Below are positions 54,941-63,235 of a stretch of 64,000 bases of DNA, piece by piece. Made by a program: the position numbers and the translations under genes. Origin of the DNA: Streptomyces sp. AP-93 (GTDB lineage: Bacteria > Actinomycetota > Actinomycetes > Streptomycetales > Streptomycetaceae). The stretch is from NCBI RefSeq assembly GCF_022808175.1, contig NZ_JALGBX010000017.1:62001-126000 (forward strand), read 5' to 3'. The notes under the pieces are model-generated. The model was not told where the DNA came from, did not search any database, and saw only the letters and a program-made list of their open reading frames with translations. Every line of letters starts with the position of its first letter. The first letter of the stretch is position 1.

Positions 54941-55850
54941 GCTCCTGGGACTGCCGCTCCAGCTCCGACGCCAGGCCCTCGCGGCGCAGCCGCCGGTCTG
55001 CGTAGAGCAGGCCGGCGGTGAGCTGCGGGAAGCAGAGCAGCAGCGTCTGCGCGACCATCGCGCCGAGTGCGGTGAGGATCGCGTGCACGACGCCGACGAA
55101 GCCGCCGTCCACCGCCGGGATCAGGGGCGCGTGCGGATGGTTGATTAGCCTGGGGTTCGTGGGCGATCCGCTGATCCGTTGATCGCACCTTCGGCCGTGT
55201 CCTGGTGGCTGGGCCCTCGTTGTACGGGGCAGAACGGCCTGCCGCTTGGAGGTGGGCCCATGAGAATCCGCCCCGTGCCCAGCAAGCGACGCGGGGTCCC
55301 CGCCCCGCCCGGGTCCACACCGGGCGGAAAGCGTCCGGCGGGGAGGTTGCTGTAGCCACCGAATCGCCGCACCCAGCGGCGGCACAGGCGGCAGGCACCG
55401 CACACGATGAGCACCCGGCCGCATCCAGCGGCACGGACACGCGGCCCACCCGCAGGCGTCCACAACCTGCCCAGCACCACAAGCCGCCTTCCGCGCCGAC
55501 CTGAAACCCAGGTCCGCCCAGGAATCCTGAGCTCATCAGAGACGCTGAGCGCCCCGGCGAAGGTGAACGGCAACCGGACAGCGTACGCCGCCCAGGCCTC
55601 GGTCAGGGCGGCGGCCAGGGCGCAGGTCAGCAGGGCGCCGAGCTGGCCGAGGCCTGGGCGGTGGCGAGGCGGCCCCCGTACCGGGCGAGGGCGGCGAAGG
55701 CGCCGCCGAGTATCTCGCCGGGGGTGAGCGGCCGCAGGGATATCACCCCGGGCCGGGGAGGCTGCGGAGAAGCCACCCGCCGCCCCAGGGTGTCCAAGGC
55801 CCTGTCGACCGCCCTGTCGGCAGCCGGGTCCCGTGCTGCGTCCCGTGTCC
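54927..55850 (-). pseudogene. Broken multi-pass membrane protein gene (glycerophosphodiester phosphodiesterase membrane-domain type)
   Basis: Two ends of one family in different frames on the minus strand. Upstream part (about 55850-55550): RPGVISLRPLTPGEILGGAF, the usual start, then after a shift GALLTCALAAALTEAWAAYAVRLPFTFAGAL. Downstream part (about 55130-54927): VHAILTALGAMVAQTLLLCFP and LLYADRRLRREGLASELERQ, the usual end. Between them about 400 bases have no membrane segments and look foreign. The last codons overlap the convergent truncated gene. Family name given from memory of its motif order. Confidence 0.55.
55150..55540. other. Unassigned sequence inserted between the two halves of the broken membrane gene
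   Basis: About 390 bases with no convincing coding frame. Contains GATCCGCTGATCCGTTGATC and short hairpins. Could be a decayed mobile element or the scar of a rearrangement; no transposase or terminal inverted repeats recognised. Confidence 0.4.
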
Positions 55851-55971
55851 CGTATCGCGCCGCGTCCCGTGCTGGGTCATGCGGATCTCCCGTCCCCCGG
55901 TGCGCGTGCCTCGGTGCCGCGGCGCGGACACCGTAGCGGCCGGGGCCGGGAAAGTCCCGGGGACACGCGGA

Positions 55972-55989
55972 TATGTACGGTCGTCCATA
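55972..55989. promoter_or_regulatory. TetR-type operator candidate upstream of the SMR gene
   Basis: TATGTACGGTCGTCCATA is an 18-bp near-palindrome (one mismatched pair outside the 2-bp centre), 22 bases before the SMR start. Confidence 0.5.
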
Positions 55990-55993
55990 ACGA

Positions 55994-56015
55994 TGTGTAC
56001 AGTCGTACGCATGCC
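55994..56015 (+). promoter_or_regulatory. Promoter-operator-start block, copy 1 (SMR gene)
   Basis: TGTGTACAGTCGTACGCATGCC. TACAGT (55998-56003) is a TAnnnT -10 lying 7 bases before the ATG, so leaderless. The wider ATGTGTAC-N4-GTACGCAT is palindromic. An almost identical 22-mer occurs at 56398. Confidence 0.6.
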
Positions 56016-56334
56016 CTACATACTGCTCGCCGCCGCCATCGCCGCAGAGGTCGCCGGTACCACCGCCATGAAGTACAGCGAGGGCTTCACCAAGCTGTGG
56101 CCCTCGCTGATCACGCTGGTGGGCTACGTCATCGCCTTCACGCTGCTCGCGCAGACGCTGAAGTCGATGTCGGTCGGGACGGCGTACGCGATCTGGGCCG
56201 GAGTGGGCACTGCGGCGATCGCAGCGATCGGCATGGTCTTCATGGGGGAGGCGGCGACGGCCGCGAAGATCGGCGGCATCGCGCTGGTGATCGCCGGGGT
56301 CGTGCTGCTGAACCTCGGGGGGACCACGCACTGA
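56011..56334 (+). CDS. Small multidrug resistance (SMR/EmrE family) efflux protein
   Basis: A protein of 107 residues, four membrane segments. The essential Glu is present in AAAIAAEVAGTTAMKYSEGFT (residue 13), followed by GTAYAIWAGVGTAAIAAIG, the family signature, and a last helix IGGIALVIAGVVLLNL. Exports cationic compounds, or guanidinium in the Gdx branch, by proton exchange. Probably controlled by the downstream TetR gene through the shared operator. Confidence 0.93.
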   Translation: MPYILLAAAIAAEVAGTTAMKYSEGFTKLWPSLITLVGYVIAFTLLAQTLKSMSVGTAYAIWAGVGTAAIAAIGMVFMGEAATAAKIGGIALVIAGVVLLNLGGTTH

Positions 56335-56397
56335 TGCCCCGCCGGGGCGGCGGTGGGTGGCACTGCACGGCGGTGTGCGGCCGACCGTGCGCGGCCG

Positions 56398-56419
56398 TGT
56401 GTACTGTCGTACGCATGCC
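56398..56419 (+). promoter_or_regulatory. Promoter-operator-start block, copy 2 (in front of the TetR gene)
   Basis: TGTGTACTGTCGTACGCATGCC matches copy 1 in 21 of 22 bases. TACTGT (56402-56407) keeps the TAnnnT pattern and the 7-base distance to ATG 56415. Confidence 0.6.
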
Positions 56420-56471
56420 TTGTCAGTTGCCCACTGCCGCTGCCGCCGCCGTGACGGGAGTCGCCCGCTGA
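56415..56471 (+). CDS. 18-codon mini-ORF, probable remnant of a second SMR gene start
   Basis: MPCQLPTAAAAAVTGVAR, beginning at the ATG of the duplicated block. It resembles the first residues of the SMR protein (MPYILLAAAIAAEVAG). Its TGA overlaps the TetR ATG (TGATG), so it could carry ribosomes onto the regulator gene. Confidence 0.45.
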   Translation: MPCQLPTAAAAAVTGVAR

Positions 56472-57019
56472 TGGCCGGCTCGGTGCGCCGCTACGACCCG
56501 GACCGGCGGGACCGGATCATCGACGCGGCGATCCGGGTGGTGGGCGCCCGGGGCATCGCGGGGCTCAGCCACCGCAGCGTGGCCGCGGAGGCCGACGTAC
56601 CGCTCGGCTCCACGACGTACCACTTCAAGAGCCTGGACGACCTGCTGGTCGCGGCGCTGCGGCAGGCAAACGAGGGATTCGCCCGGGCGGTGGCGGACTC
56701 GGCGGCGCTGGCCGATCCGGGTGCGGACCTGGCGGGCGCCCTGGCCGCCCTGCTGGGCGAGTTCCTGGGGGCGGACCGGGCGCGGGCGGAGCTGGAGTAC
56801 GAGCTCTACCTGGCCGCCCTGCGCCGCCCCGCGCTGCGCCCCGTCGCGGCCGAATGGTGCGAGGCCGTCTCCGCGGCGCTGTCGGACCGGGTGGACCCGG
56901 CGACGGCGCGGGCGCTGGTGGCGGTGATGGACGGGATCAGCCTGCAGGTCCTGCTGACGGGGGCGGAGTACGACGAGGCGTACGCCTGCGGGATCCTGCG
57001 GCGGGTACTGCGGGCCTGA
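56471..57019 (+). CDS. TetR family transcriptional regulator
   Basis: A protein of 182 residues. HTH at about 10-55: DRIIDAAIRVVGARGIAGLSHRS, then VAAEADVPLGSTTYHFKSLDDLL. The C-terminal domain is Ala/Leu-rich with MDGISLQVLLTGAEYDE at the end, typical of repressors for small efflux systems. Start by TGATG overlap with the mini-ORF. The same operator-like block precedes both it and the SMR gene, so it most likely represses both. Confidence 0.9.
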   Translation: MAGSVRRYDPDRRDRIIDAAIRVVGARGIAGLSHRSVAAEADVPLGSTTYHFKSLDDLLVAALRQANEGFARAVADSAALADPGADLAGALAALLGEFLGADRARAELEYELYLAALRRPALRPVAAEWCEAVSAALSDRVDPATARALVAVMDGISLQVLLTGAEYDEAYACGILRRVLRA

Positions 57020-57384
57020 CGGCGGCCTTCGCGGCGGCCCCGACGGCGGCCGGGCCGGGGCGTTCCCCCGGGCCGGGCGGCCGGGAGGCGGCCCCGGCGG
57101 GCGGTCCGGCCGGGGGTCGGGTCCCGGCGGGCGCGCCCCGCCCTACGCGCCGCGGACCGCCGCGAGGGCGGCGGCCACGCTCGCCCAGATGTCCCGGATC
57201 GGGTAGAGGCCCCGCGCCCCTCGGCGGAGCCTTGTACGGCGCCGCGCCGGGCCTGCTGTGGCCGCTGTGCGCGGTACTCGGCGCAGCCGCGGGCGGGACG
57301 GTCCTGGTCATGGGTTCGCGCGGGGCGCGGCGACGCGAGCGCCCGGCACATGAGACCGGTTCGCGACCGCGGGCCGTCGCCGGT
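57020..57384. other. Gap without a supportable gene
   Basis: Very GC-rich with short inverted repeats. On the minus strand a tail reading GLYPIRDIWASVAAALAAVRGA ends at about 57143, and on the plus strand a hydrophobic patch (LYGAAPGLLWPLCAVLGAA) occurs at 57230-57300. Either may be a relic; neither has a start or domain I can support. Confidence 0.4.
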
Positions 57385-57390
57385 TAGGTT
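57385..57390 (+). promoter_or_regulatory. Candidate -10 (TAGGTT) for leaderless dapD
   Basis: TAGGTT 6 bases before ATG 57397; no Shine-Dalgarno visible. Confidence 0.45.
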
Positions 57391-57396
57391 TCGGGC

Positions 57397-58377
57397 ATGA
57401 CTGCTACGCGTACCACCGGCGCCGTCGCCGCCGGACTTGCCACCATCACCGCCGACGGCACCGTCCTCGACACCTGGTTCCCCGCCCCCCAGCTGGTCGC
57501 CGAGCCCGGCCCGGCCGGCACCGAGCGCCTCACCGCCGAACAGGCCGTCGAGCTGCTGGGCGCCACCGCGCCCAAGGCGATCCGCCAGGACGCGGTCCGC
57601 GGCGTCGAGGTCGTAGCCGTCCGCACCGTGATCGCCTCCCTGGAGGACAAGCCGCTGGACGCGCACGACGCGTACCTGCGCCTGCACCTGCTCAGCCACC
57701 GCCTGGTCAAGCCGCACGGCCAGAACCTGGACGGCGTCTTCGGCCTGCTGGCCAACGTCGCCTGGACCTCGCTGGGCCCGGTCGCGATCGACCAGGTCGA
57801 GACGGTCCGCCTGAACGCACGCGCCGAGGGCCTGCACCTCCAGGTCACCTCGATCGACAAGTTCCCGCGGATGACGGACTACGTCGCCCCCAAGGGCGTG
57901 CGCATCGCCGACGCGGACCGTGTCCGCCTCGGCGCGCACCTCGCCGAGGGCACCACCGTCATGCACGAGGGCTTCGTCAACTTCAACGCCGGCACCCTGG
58001 GCACCTCCATGGTCGAGGGCCGGATCTCCGCGGGCGTCGTGGTCGGCGACGGCTCCGACATCGGCGGCGGCGCGTCCACCATGGGCACCCTGTCGGGCGG
58101 CGGCAAGCAGATCATCTCGATCGGCGAGCGCACCCTGATCGGCGCCGAGGCGGGCGTCGGCATCGCGCTGGGTGACGAGTGCGTCGTCGAGGCGGGCCTG
58201 TACGTGACCGCGGGCACCCGCGTCACCCTGCCGGACGGCCAGATCGTCAAGGCCCTGGAGCTCTCGGGCGCCAACAACATCCTCTTCCGCCGCAACTCGG
58301 TCACCGGCGCCGTCGAGGCCCGCCCGTACAAGGCGGCCTGGGGCGGCCTGAACGAGGTCCTCCACAGCCACAACTGA
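57397..58377 (+). CDS. dapD: Tetrahydrodipicolinate N-succinyltransferase
   Basis: A protein of 326 residues of the actinobacterial type. The C-terminal half is a left-handed beta helix with hexapeptide repeats (VRIADADRVRLGAHLAEGTTV; VVVGDGSDIGGGASTMGTLSGG; RTLIGAEAGVGIALGDECVVEAGLYV). It succinylates tetrahydrodipicolinate in lysine and diaminopimelate synthesis for peptidoglycan. Followed by two strong hairpins. Confidence 0.96.
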   Translation: MTATRTTGAVAAGLATITADGTVLDTWFPAPQLVAEPGPAGTERLTAEQAVELLGATAPKAIRQDAVRGVEVVAVRTVIASLEDKPLDAHDAYLRLHLLSHRLVKPHGQNLDGVFGLLANVAWTSLGPVAIDQVETVRLNARAEGLHLQVTSIDKFPRMTDYVAPKGVRIADADRVRLGAHLAEGTTVMHEGFVNFNAGTLGTSMVEGRISAGVVVGDGSDIGGGASTMGTLSGGGKQIISIGERTLIGAEAGVGIALGDECVVEAGLYVTAGTRVTLPDGQIVKALELSGANNILFRRNSVTGAVEARPYKAAWGGLNEVLHSHN

Positions 58378-58403
58378 CCGACCCCGGTCCCGTCGTAACG
58401 TGC

Positions 58404-58440
58404 CGGTGCCCTCCCACCCCGACGGGGTGGGAGGGCACCG
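58404..58440 (+). terminator. Terminator after dapD (first hairpin)
   Basis: 17-bp perfect stem around GTGCCCTCCCACCCC with a GAC loop. Confidence 0.9.
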
Positions 58441-58448
58441 TGCGTGGT

Positions 58449-58483
58449 GAGCTCCCTCCCGCCCCGAGCGGGGGAGGGAGCTC
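58449..58483. terminator. Second hairpin between dapD and the convergent gene
   Basis: 12-bp perfect stem GAGCTCCCTCCC / GGGAGGGAGCTC; probably serves the minus-strand gene that ends at 58509. Confidence 0.8.
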
Positions 58484-58508
58484 GCCTACGTGGCTCCGCA
58501 CGGCGGCG

Positions 58509-58763
58509 TCAGCGCAGGGGGATGGTGCGGACCAGGCCGGCGAAGGCCTGCTGCTCCGCCTCGGTCAGTTCCACCGACTCCATCGGGTGGCCGGCGGTGC
58601 CGCGCTGGGCGGGGATGACCGAGAGGCCTTCGAAGGTGCCTGGCTCCGGGTGGTGGAAACGGCTGTCCCACAGCATGTGGCCGAGGCCGATCAGCCAGAC
58701 GGCGGCGGCCACGAGCAGGACGGCGATGCCGATTTCCTGAGCGAGGGAGATGGAGGGGAACAC
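58509..58763 (-). CDS. Small membrane protein
   Basis: A protein of 84 residues with one membrane segment near the N-terminus (IGIAVLLVAAAVWLIGLGHML) and a charged cytosolic tail (ESVELTEAEQQAFAGLVRTI). GTG 58763 is chosen because GGAGG lies 5 bases upstream; the longer frame to 58862 has no support. Function unknown. Confidence 0.72.
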   Translation of the reverse strand: MFPSISLAQEIGIAVLLVAAAVWLIGLGHMLWDSRFHHPEPGTFEGLSVIPAQRGTAGHPMESVELTEAEQQAFAGLVRTIPLR

Positions 58764-58920
58764 GCGGTCCTCCAAAGGAGTGCTGGAGTGCGGTACAAGA
58801 TCGGGCGTGGGGACACTCAACACCAGAACCGCCCGAATGGGTAGGGATGTGCTGAGCGTCACGCCAGGGCCAAAGGTCCCGTCCTTGGCTCCGACGGCCC
58901 CGACCGCCCGCCCCTCCCGG

Positions 58921-59382
58921 TCAGGCCAGCGGCAGCTTGAAGCCCTCGTGGCTCCGGGCGTAGCCCAGCCGCTCGTAGAAGCGGTGCGCGGCGCTGCGCC
59001 GCTTGTTGCTGGTGAGCTGCATCAGGCCGCAGCCGCGCTCGCGGGCCCGGTCCGCCGCCAGCTCCATCAGGCGGGCCCCGAGCCCGCCGCCCCGCCGGTC
59101 CGCGCGGATCCGTACCGCCTCCACCAGGGCCCGCTCCCGCCCGCCCTGGCCGAGGCCCGGGACGTACGTCAGCTGTAGGCAGCCGACGAGGTCCCCGTCC
59201 TCCTCCAGGACCAGCATCTCGTTGCGCGGGTCCGCATCGATCGCGGCGAAGGCCAGCTCGTGGGCCTCGGAGACCGGCTCGGCGGCCGGAGCCCCGGCCT
59301 CGGTCCCGGCCGGGTCGTCGTCCTGGGCCAGCAGGGCGAGTACGGCGGGCAGGTCCTGACGCGTTGCGGTGCGGAAGATCAT
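58921..59382 (-). CDS. GNAT family N-acetyltransferase
   Basis: A protein of 153 residues. LVGCLQLTYVPGLG is beta-4, followed by the acetyl-CoA pyrophosphate loop RADRRGGGLGARLMELAADRARERG, then SNKRRSAAHRFYERLGYARSHEGFKLPL, the C-terminal motif of small-molecule GNAT enzymes. Substrate unknown. Single gene on the minus strand. Confidence 0.9.
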   Translation of the reverse strand: MIFRTATRQDLPAVLALLAQDDDPAGTEAGAPAAEPVSEAHELAFAAIDADPRNEMLVLEEDGDLVGCLQLTYVPGLGQGGRERALVEAVRIRADRRGGGLGARLMELAADRARERGCGLMQLTSNKRRSAAHRFYERLGYARSHEGFKLPLA

Positions 59383-59441
59383 GCGCGGATCATGCCAAAG
59401 GGGCCGGGCGGCGGTGCGGCCCGGCCCCTTCGGCGGCGCCG

Positions 59442-61283
59442 CTACGGGCGGAAGCGCACGATCTGCGGGTCGTGGTCGCTGTTCTGGTCCGAGAACTCCG
59501 CGTTGATGTGCACGCTGTCGTACGTGAACTTCTTGATCCCCGGGCTGGTCAGGATCTGGTCCAGCACCTGTGCGTTGCCCTGGAAGACGTACGAGTAACG
59601 CTCCGACTTCGGCAGCGACTTGATCGCCGGGTACAGTGCCCCGCCGTCCGCCAGCGCGTTCGTCGTCGCCGAGAACTCGAAGTCGTTGATGTCACCGACG
59701 ACGAGGACGTTCGCGTTCTTCTCGGCCGCCAGGATGTCCTTGACGAAGCCGTTCACCGCCTGCGCCTGGAGCAGCCGCTTCGCCTCCGACTTGCGCACCG
59801 GCGGCTGGTGGTGCGAGGTCAGGCCCTCGTCGCCGCCCTTCGAGCCGAAGTGGTTGGCGATGACGAAGACGGTCTTGCCGCGGAAGACGAACTCGCCGGC
59901 CAGCGGCTTGCGGCTGTCCACCCACGCCGGGTTCGCCGGGTCGATCCGGCCGGGGGAGTGGGTCAGGGCGGCCTTGCCGTTCTCCTGCACCACACCGGTC
60001 GCCGTCACGGCGTCGCCCGGGGCGCGCTCGGTGAAGGAGACCCGCGCCGGGTTGAAGAGGAACACCTGACGGATGTTGCCGCCGGGCTCTCCGCCGTCCT
60101 TCTTGTCCTCCGGGTTGATGGTCCGCCACTGGTAGGCCGGGCCGCCCGCGGCCGTGATCGCCTCGGTGAACTTCGTCAGCGTGGCCTCGGCCGAGACCGT
60201 GCCGTCGTTCTTGGCGCCGTTGTCGTCCTGGATCTCCTCCAGGGCGAGGATGTCGGGGGAGGCGAGGTTCTCGACGACCGCCTTCGCCAGGTTGTCGAAC
60301 TTCTCCTGCGGGTCGGACGGGTCGAGGTTCTCGACGTTGTACGTGGCCACCGCGAGCTCGCCCGCGGCCTGCGCCTTGGTTTTCTCCGGGGCGAGGGTGC
60401 CCGCCTTGACCGTGCCGAGCGTACGGGCCACCAGGGTGTAGCCGCCGAACTGGTTGAAGTCCAGCGGGCCTTCGGTGCGGCCGGTCAGCTTGTCGCCGAC
60501 GTTGGCCACCGGGAACGGCTGCTGCGCGAGGGGCGCGAGCTGCTGGATCTGGAGGCGGCCGGTGTTCTGCGAGTCGTACGAACCGTAGAGCGTGCCGCCG
60601 CGCTTGGTGTTGTTCTCCCAGCCCTTAACCGTCACCCACAGCTCCGCGTACGGGTCGGTGGCGCCGACCACGCGCGAGGTGCCGATCGCGATGTTCATGC
60701 CCTCCAGGGACTCGTAGTGGTCCAGGGCGTAGCGCGAGGGCTCCAGGGTCAGGCCGTTGATGCTGCCGGCGGCGGCCGGGTCGCCGTCCGGGGCGTAAGC
60801 GCAGGGGACCGAGTACTCGTTGACGGCGGTGGCCGTGGGCACCGCGTTGCCGGAGGAGACCACGGTCACGACGGGCTTGGAGATCTGGGTGACCGACTGG
60901 TTGCCGGAGGAGACGCCGCCGGGGACGTACTCGCCGACCAGGCCGGAGACCGTGACGGCGTCGCCGACCGCGACGGTCGGGACCGAGCTGGTGAAGACGA
61001 ACACGCCCTCGCTGGTGGCGTCGTCGTCGTCCGTGTCGGGGTCCTGGATCCAGAAGCCGCGCGAACCGTACGTACGAACGCCCGTGACGACGCCCGCCAC
61101 ATCGGTGACCTGCTTGCCGACCAGCGGGGATATCCGGGTGGTGCCCTGGATGTCGTGGATGCGTATCGGATCGGCGGACACGGCGCCTTCGGCCGCGTCG
61201 GCGGTGCCCGCGAGCAGGCCGGTGGCCAGCGCGGTGGCGACGAGGGCCGCGACGGCGGCGGAACGGGGATGCGAGGAGCGCAT
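59442..61283 (-). CDS. Secreted endonuclease/exonuclease/phosphatase family protein (ExeM/NucH-like)
   Basis: A protein of 613 residues with signal peptide (about 1-32, SAAVAALVATALATGLLAGTADA). N-terminal OB-fold-like part (ISPLVGKQVTDVAGVVTGVR, RGFWIQDPD with an acidic DTDDDD run) as in ExeM-type extracellular nucleases. C-terminal catalytic domain: VATYNVENLDP, DILALEEIQDDNG, VIANHFGSKGGDEG, VLVVGDINDFEFS and a final SDQNSDHDPQIVRF holding the catalytic DH. Probably degrades extracellular DNA for phosphate. ATG 61283 chosen as the start of the signal peptide. Confidence 0.92.
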   Translation of the reverse strand: MRSSHPRSAAVAALVATALATGLLAGTADAAEGAVSADPIRIHDIQGTTRISPLVGKQVTDVAGVVTGVRTYGSRGFWIQDPDTDDDDATSEGVFVFTSSVPTVAVGDAVTVSGLVGEYVPGGVSSGNQSVTQISKPVVTVVSSGNAVPTATAVNEYSVPCAYAPDGDPAAAGSINGLTLEPSRYALDHYESLEGMNIAIGTSRVVGATDPYAELWVTVKGWENNTKRGGTLYGSYDSQNTGRLQIQQLAPLAQQPFPVANVGDKLTGRTEGPLDFNQFGGYTLVARTLGTVKAGTLAPEKTKAQAAGELAVATYNVENLDPSDPQEKFDNLAKAVVENLASPDILALEEIQDDNGAKNDGTVSAEATLTKFTEAITAAGGPAYQWRTINPEDKKDGGEPGGNIRQVFLFNPARVSFTERAPGDAVTATGVVQENGKAALTHSPGRIDPANPAWVDSRKPLAGEFVFRGKTVFVIANHFGSKGGDEGLTSHHQPPVRKSEAKRLLQAQAVNGFVKDILAAEKNANVLVVGDINDFEFSATTNALADGGALYPAIKSLPKSERYSYVFQGNAQVLDQILTSPGIKKFTYDSVHINAEFSDQNSDHDPQIVRFRP

Positions 61284-61460
61284 GGGCGGGAACTCCGGTG
61301 TGTGGAGGAGGAAGCAGATATCTACGCGCGTCAATTTCCTTCGTGACCGGCGAAGTTGTCAAGCCCTACAGGGGATACGCAGGTTGACTGTGGGATGAAC
61401 CAAAGGGGAGAGGCCGCGGGGTGCGCCCGAAATGCGTCTACTCTGGGGCGCCGTACGACC
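61284..61460. other. Divergent intergenic region, nuclease side
   Basis: No gene. TTGACA on the minus strand (61358-61363) is a good -35 but no matching -10 at 17-18 bases was found. The rest of the 336-base gap is the 30-bp repeat listed separately. Confidence 0.4.
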
Positions 61461-61610
61461 CGCACGCGTACCACCGGTGCGCGAACTACCCGCACGCGTA
61501 CCACCGGTGCGCGAACTACCCGCACGCGTACCACCGGTGCGCGAACTACCCGCACGCGAACCACCCCGACCCGAACCACCCGTACCCGAACCACCCGTGC
61601 CCGCGAGGAG
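61461..61610. repeat. 30-bp tandem repeat, three perfect and two degenerate units
   Basis: Unit CGCACGCGTACCACC followed by GGTGCGCGAACTACC at 61461, 61491 and 61521, with diverged units at 61551 and 61581. No spacers, so not CRISPR. It lies just before the start of the next gene. Confidence 0.92.
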
Positions 61611-61619
61611 AACCGCCCC

Positions 61620-63155
61620 ATGTCCGCAGACTCGCACCCCACGCTGCCGCCGGTACGGCTGCTGCCCGACGCGGAACTGGCCCGCGAGGCCCTGGCCGCC
61701 CCGCTGTTCGCCCGCGCCGTGCGCCTCGCCCGCTGGGCCGGACCGGACACCCGTGTGGACACCGGTGGCGAGCTCGTCGCCGGGCAGCTGCCCGAGGCCG
61801 TGGCCCTGCTGGGCCTCGACCCCGCCGACGAGGACTCCGCCGCCCACGCGAGCCAGGCCTGGCGGGTGGCCGTCGACACCGGCCTCGTCGACGTCACCGA
61901 ACCGGAGGAGGACGGCTCCGCCGGCGGGGAAGGGGCCGAGGAGGAGGGGGAGTTCGGCACCGCCGAGCCCGGCGAGGACCTGGCCCTGGTGACCGGCGGA
62001 ACCCCGGGCGACGTGCTCGACCTGTGGCTGGCCGCCCTGGACACCGTCCTCGCCGACGCGGCGGTGCCCGCCCTGGACGACCTCGTCGACGCCCTCGACG
62101 CGGGAGGCGAGATCGACTTCGACCAGCTCGACTGGAACCCGCGCCGCGAGGCCGACTTCCTCGACGGGGTCCTCGCCAACCTCTACCTGCTCGCCGTCAC
62201 CGAAGGCGGCACGGCCGACGGCCCGGTGCCGCTCCCGGTGCTCGCCGCCTCGATGGTGGTGCCGGACGACATGGGTGATCCCACCGACGCCGTACTGGAG
62301 CAGGTCTCGGACGCGATGATGCGCCTCGACGACCAGTTCCGGCAGCTGGAGCCGATCGGGCTGGTCGAGTTCCGCCCCGTCGACGAGGACCTGATGGCGG
62401 AGGCCGAGGACGAGGAGTTCCTCGCGAGCGCGGGCGGGGGCGCCGCCCCCGACGAGGACGACGTCGCCCGGTACGGGCTGGTACGGCTGACCCCGCTCGG
62501 GCTGTACGGGATCCGGGCCCGCATGCTGGAAGCGGGCGTCGAGGCCCCGGCCGTCGGCGAACTGGCGGACAAGGGCGCGGACGTGCTGCTCGACGTGGTC
62601 TCCCACTACTCCGAGGCCGCCGCCCAGGCCGAGATCGAAGAGTGGCTGGCCGGCCGCCCCGTACCCGAAGCCGTCACGGAACTGCTCGCCGCGGCGCGCG
62701 GCGCCGATGCGGACGCCCCGCTGCGCCGGCTGCGCTGCCAGCAGGCCCTGGCGCCGGCCGGAGCGGAGGCCGAGCCGGCCGTCCGCGCGGTCCTGGACGA
62801 CGCGGAGCTCGGCGGACTCGCCCGGGTCTGGCTGGCCGAGCGCGGGGTGGCCGACGTACCGGCGCCGGACCAGGAGATGGTGTTCTGGCTGACGGTCGAC
62901 ACGATCGCGGCGCAGCTCGCCACGGGCGGCGGGAGCGGCGGGGGAGCCGAGGGCGGGGAGGGTGCCGAGGCGGAGCTGCCGCTCCTGATCGAATCGCTGA
63001 CCGCCCATCACGCCGGGTTCTTCGAGCAGGCCTGGCGGGTGGAGCACCCGGCGACGGCCCACGTGCTGGAGGCGATGGGGCGGCTGCACCCCGACAAGAA
63101 GGCCGCCAAGGAGGCCCGGAAGGCCGCGTTCAAGGCGCGTTCGCGCGGCGTGTGA
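61620..63155 (+). CDS. Conserved hypothetical protein, large acidic helical
   Basis: A protein of 511 residues, strongly acidic (EEDGSAGGEGAEEEGEFG near 100) and helical, ending in a basic tail (HPDKKAAKEARKAAFKARSR). GEIDFDQLDWNP, VLEQVSDAMMRLDDQFRQLE and VARYGLVRLTPLGLYGIRARM suggest a multi-helix fold with a possible winged-helix part near residues 235-305. ATG 61620 has GAGGAG upstream; a longer frame through the tandem repeat encodes only Arg/Thr repeats and is rejected. Function not recognised. Confidence 0.78.
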   Translation: MSADSHPTLPPVRLLPDAELAREALAAPLFARAVRLARWAGPDTRVDTGGELVAGQLPEAVALLGLDPADEDSAAHASQAWRVAVDTGLVDVTEPEEDGSAGGEGAEEEGEFGTAEPGEDLALVTGGTPGDVLDLWLAALDTVLADAAVPALDDLVDALDAGGEIDFDQLDWNPRREADFLDGVLANLYLLAVTEGGTADGPVPLPVLAASMVVPDDMGDPTDAVLEQVSDAMMRLDDQFRQLEPIGLVEFRPVDEDLMAEAEDEEFLASAGGGAAPDEDDVARYGLVRLTPLGLYGIRARMLEAGVEAPAVGELADKGADVLLDVVSHYSEAAAQAEIEEWLAGRPVPEAVTELLAAARGADADAPLRRLRCQQALAPAGAEAEPAVRAVLDDAELGGLARVWLAERGVADVPAPDQEMVFWLTVDTIAAQLATGGGSGGGAEGGEGAEAELPLLIESLTAHHAGFFEQAWRVEHPATAHVLEAMGRLHPDKKAAKEARKAAFKARSRGV

Positions 63156-63235
63156 GGCGGCGGTAACCAGCCGTTCCCGAAAGGGACTCGGCCAACGCGG
63201 TCACCGGTCAAGGGGTCGGTCCGTATTCCCGGGTA

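Noticed and set aside
57140..57300. Relic genes in the gap before dapD
   Set aside because: A hydrophobic plus-strand patch and a minus-strand tail are visible, but no start, length or domain supports a gene.
61379..61400. PHO box upstream of the secreted nuclease (GTTCATCCCAC-AGTCAACCTGC, minus strand)
   Set aside because: The second unit does not keep the GTTCA start; match is too weak to claim.
61461..61610. CRISPR array
   Set aside because: The 30-bp units are directly joined with no spacers and there are no cas genes.
61356..61619. N-terminal extension of the 61620 gene through the tandem repeat
   Set aside because: It would encode only Arg/Thr repeats; a good ribosome site lies just before ATG 61620.
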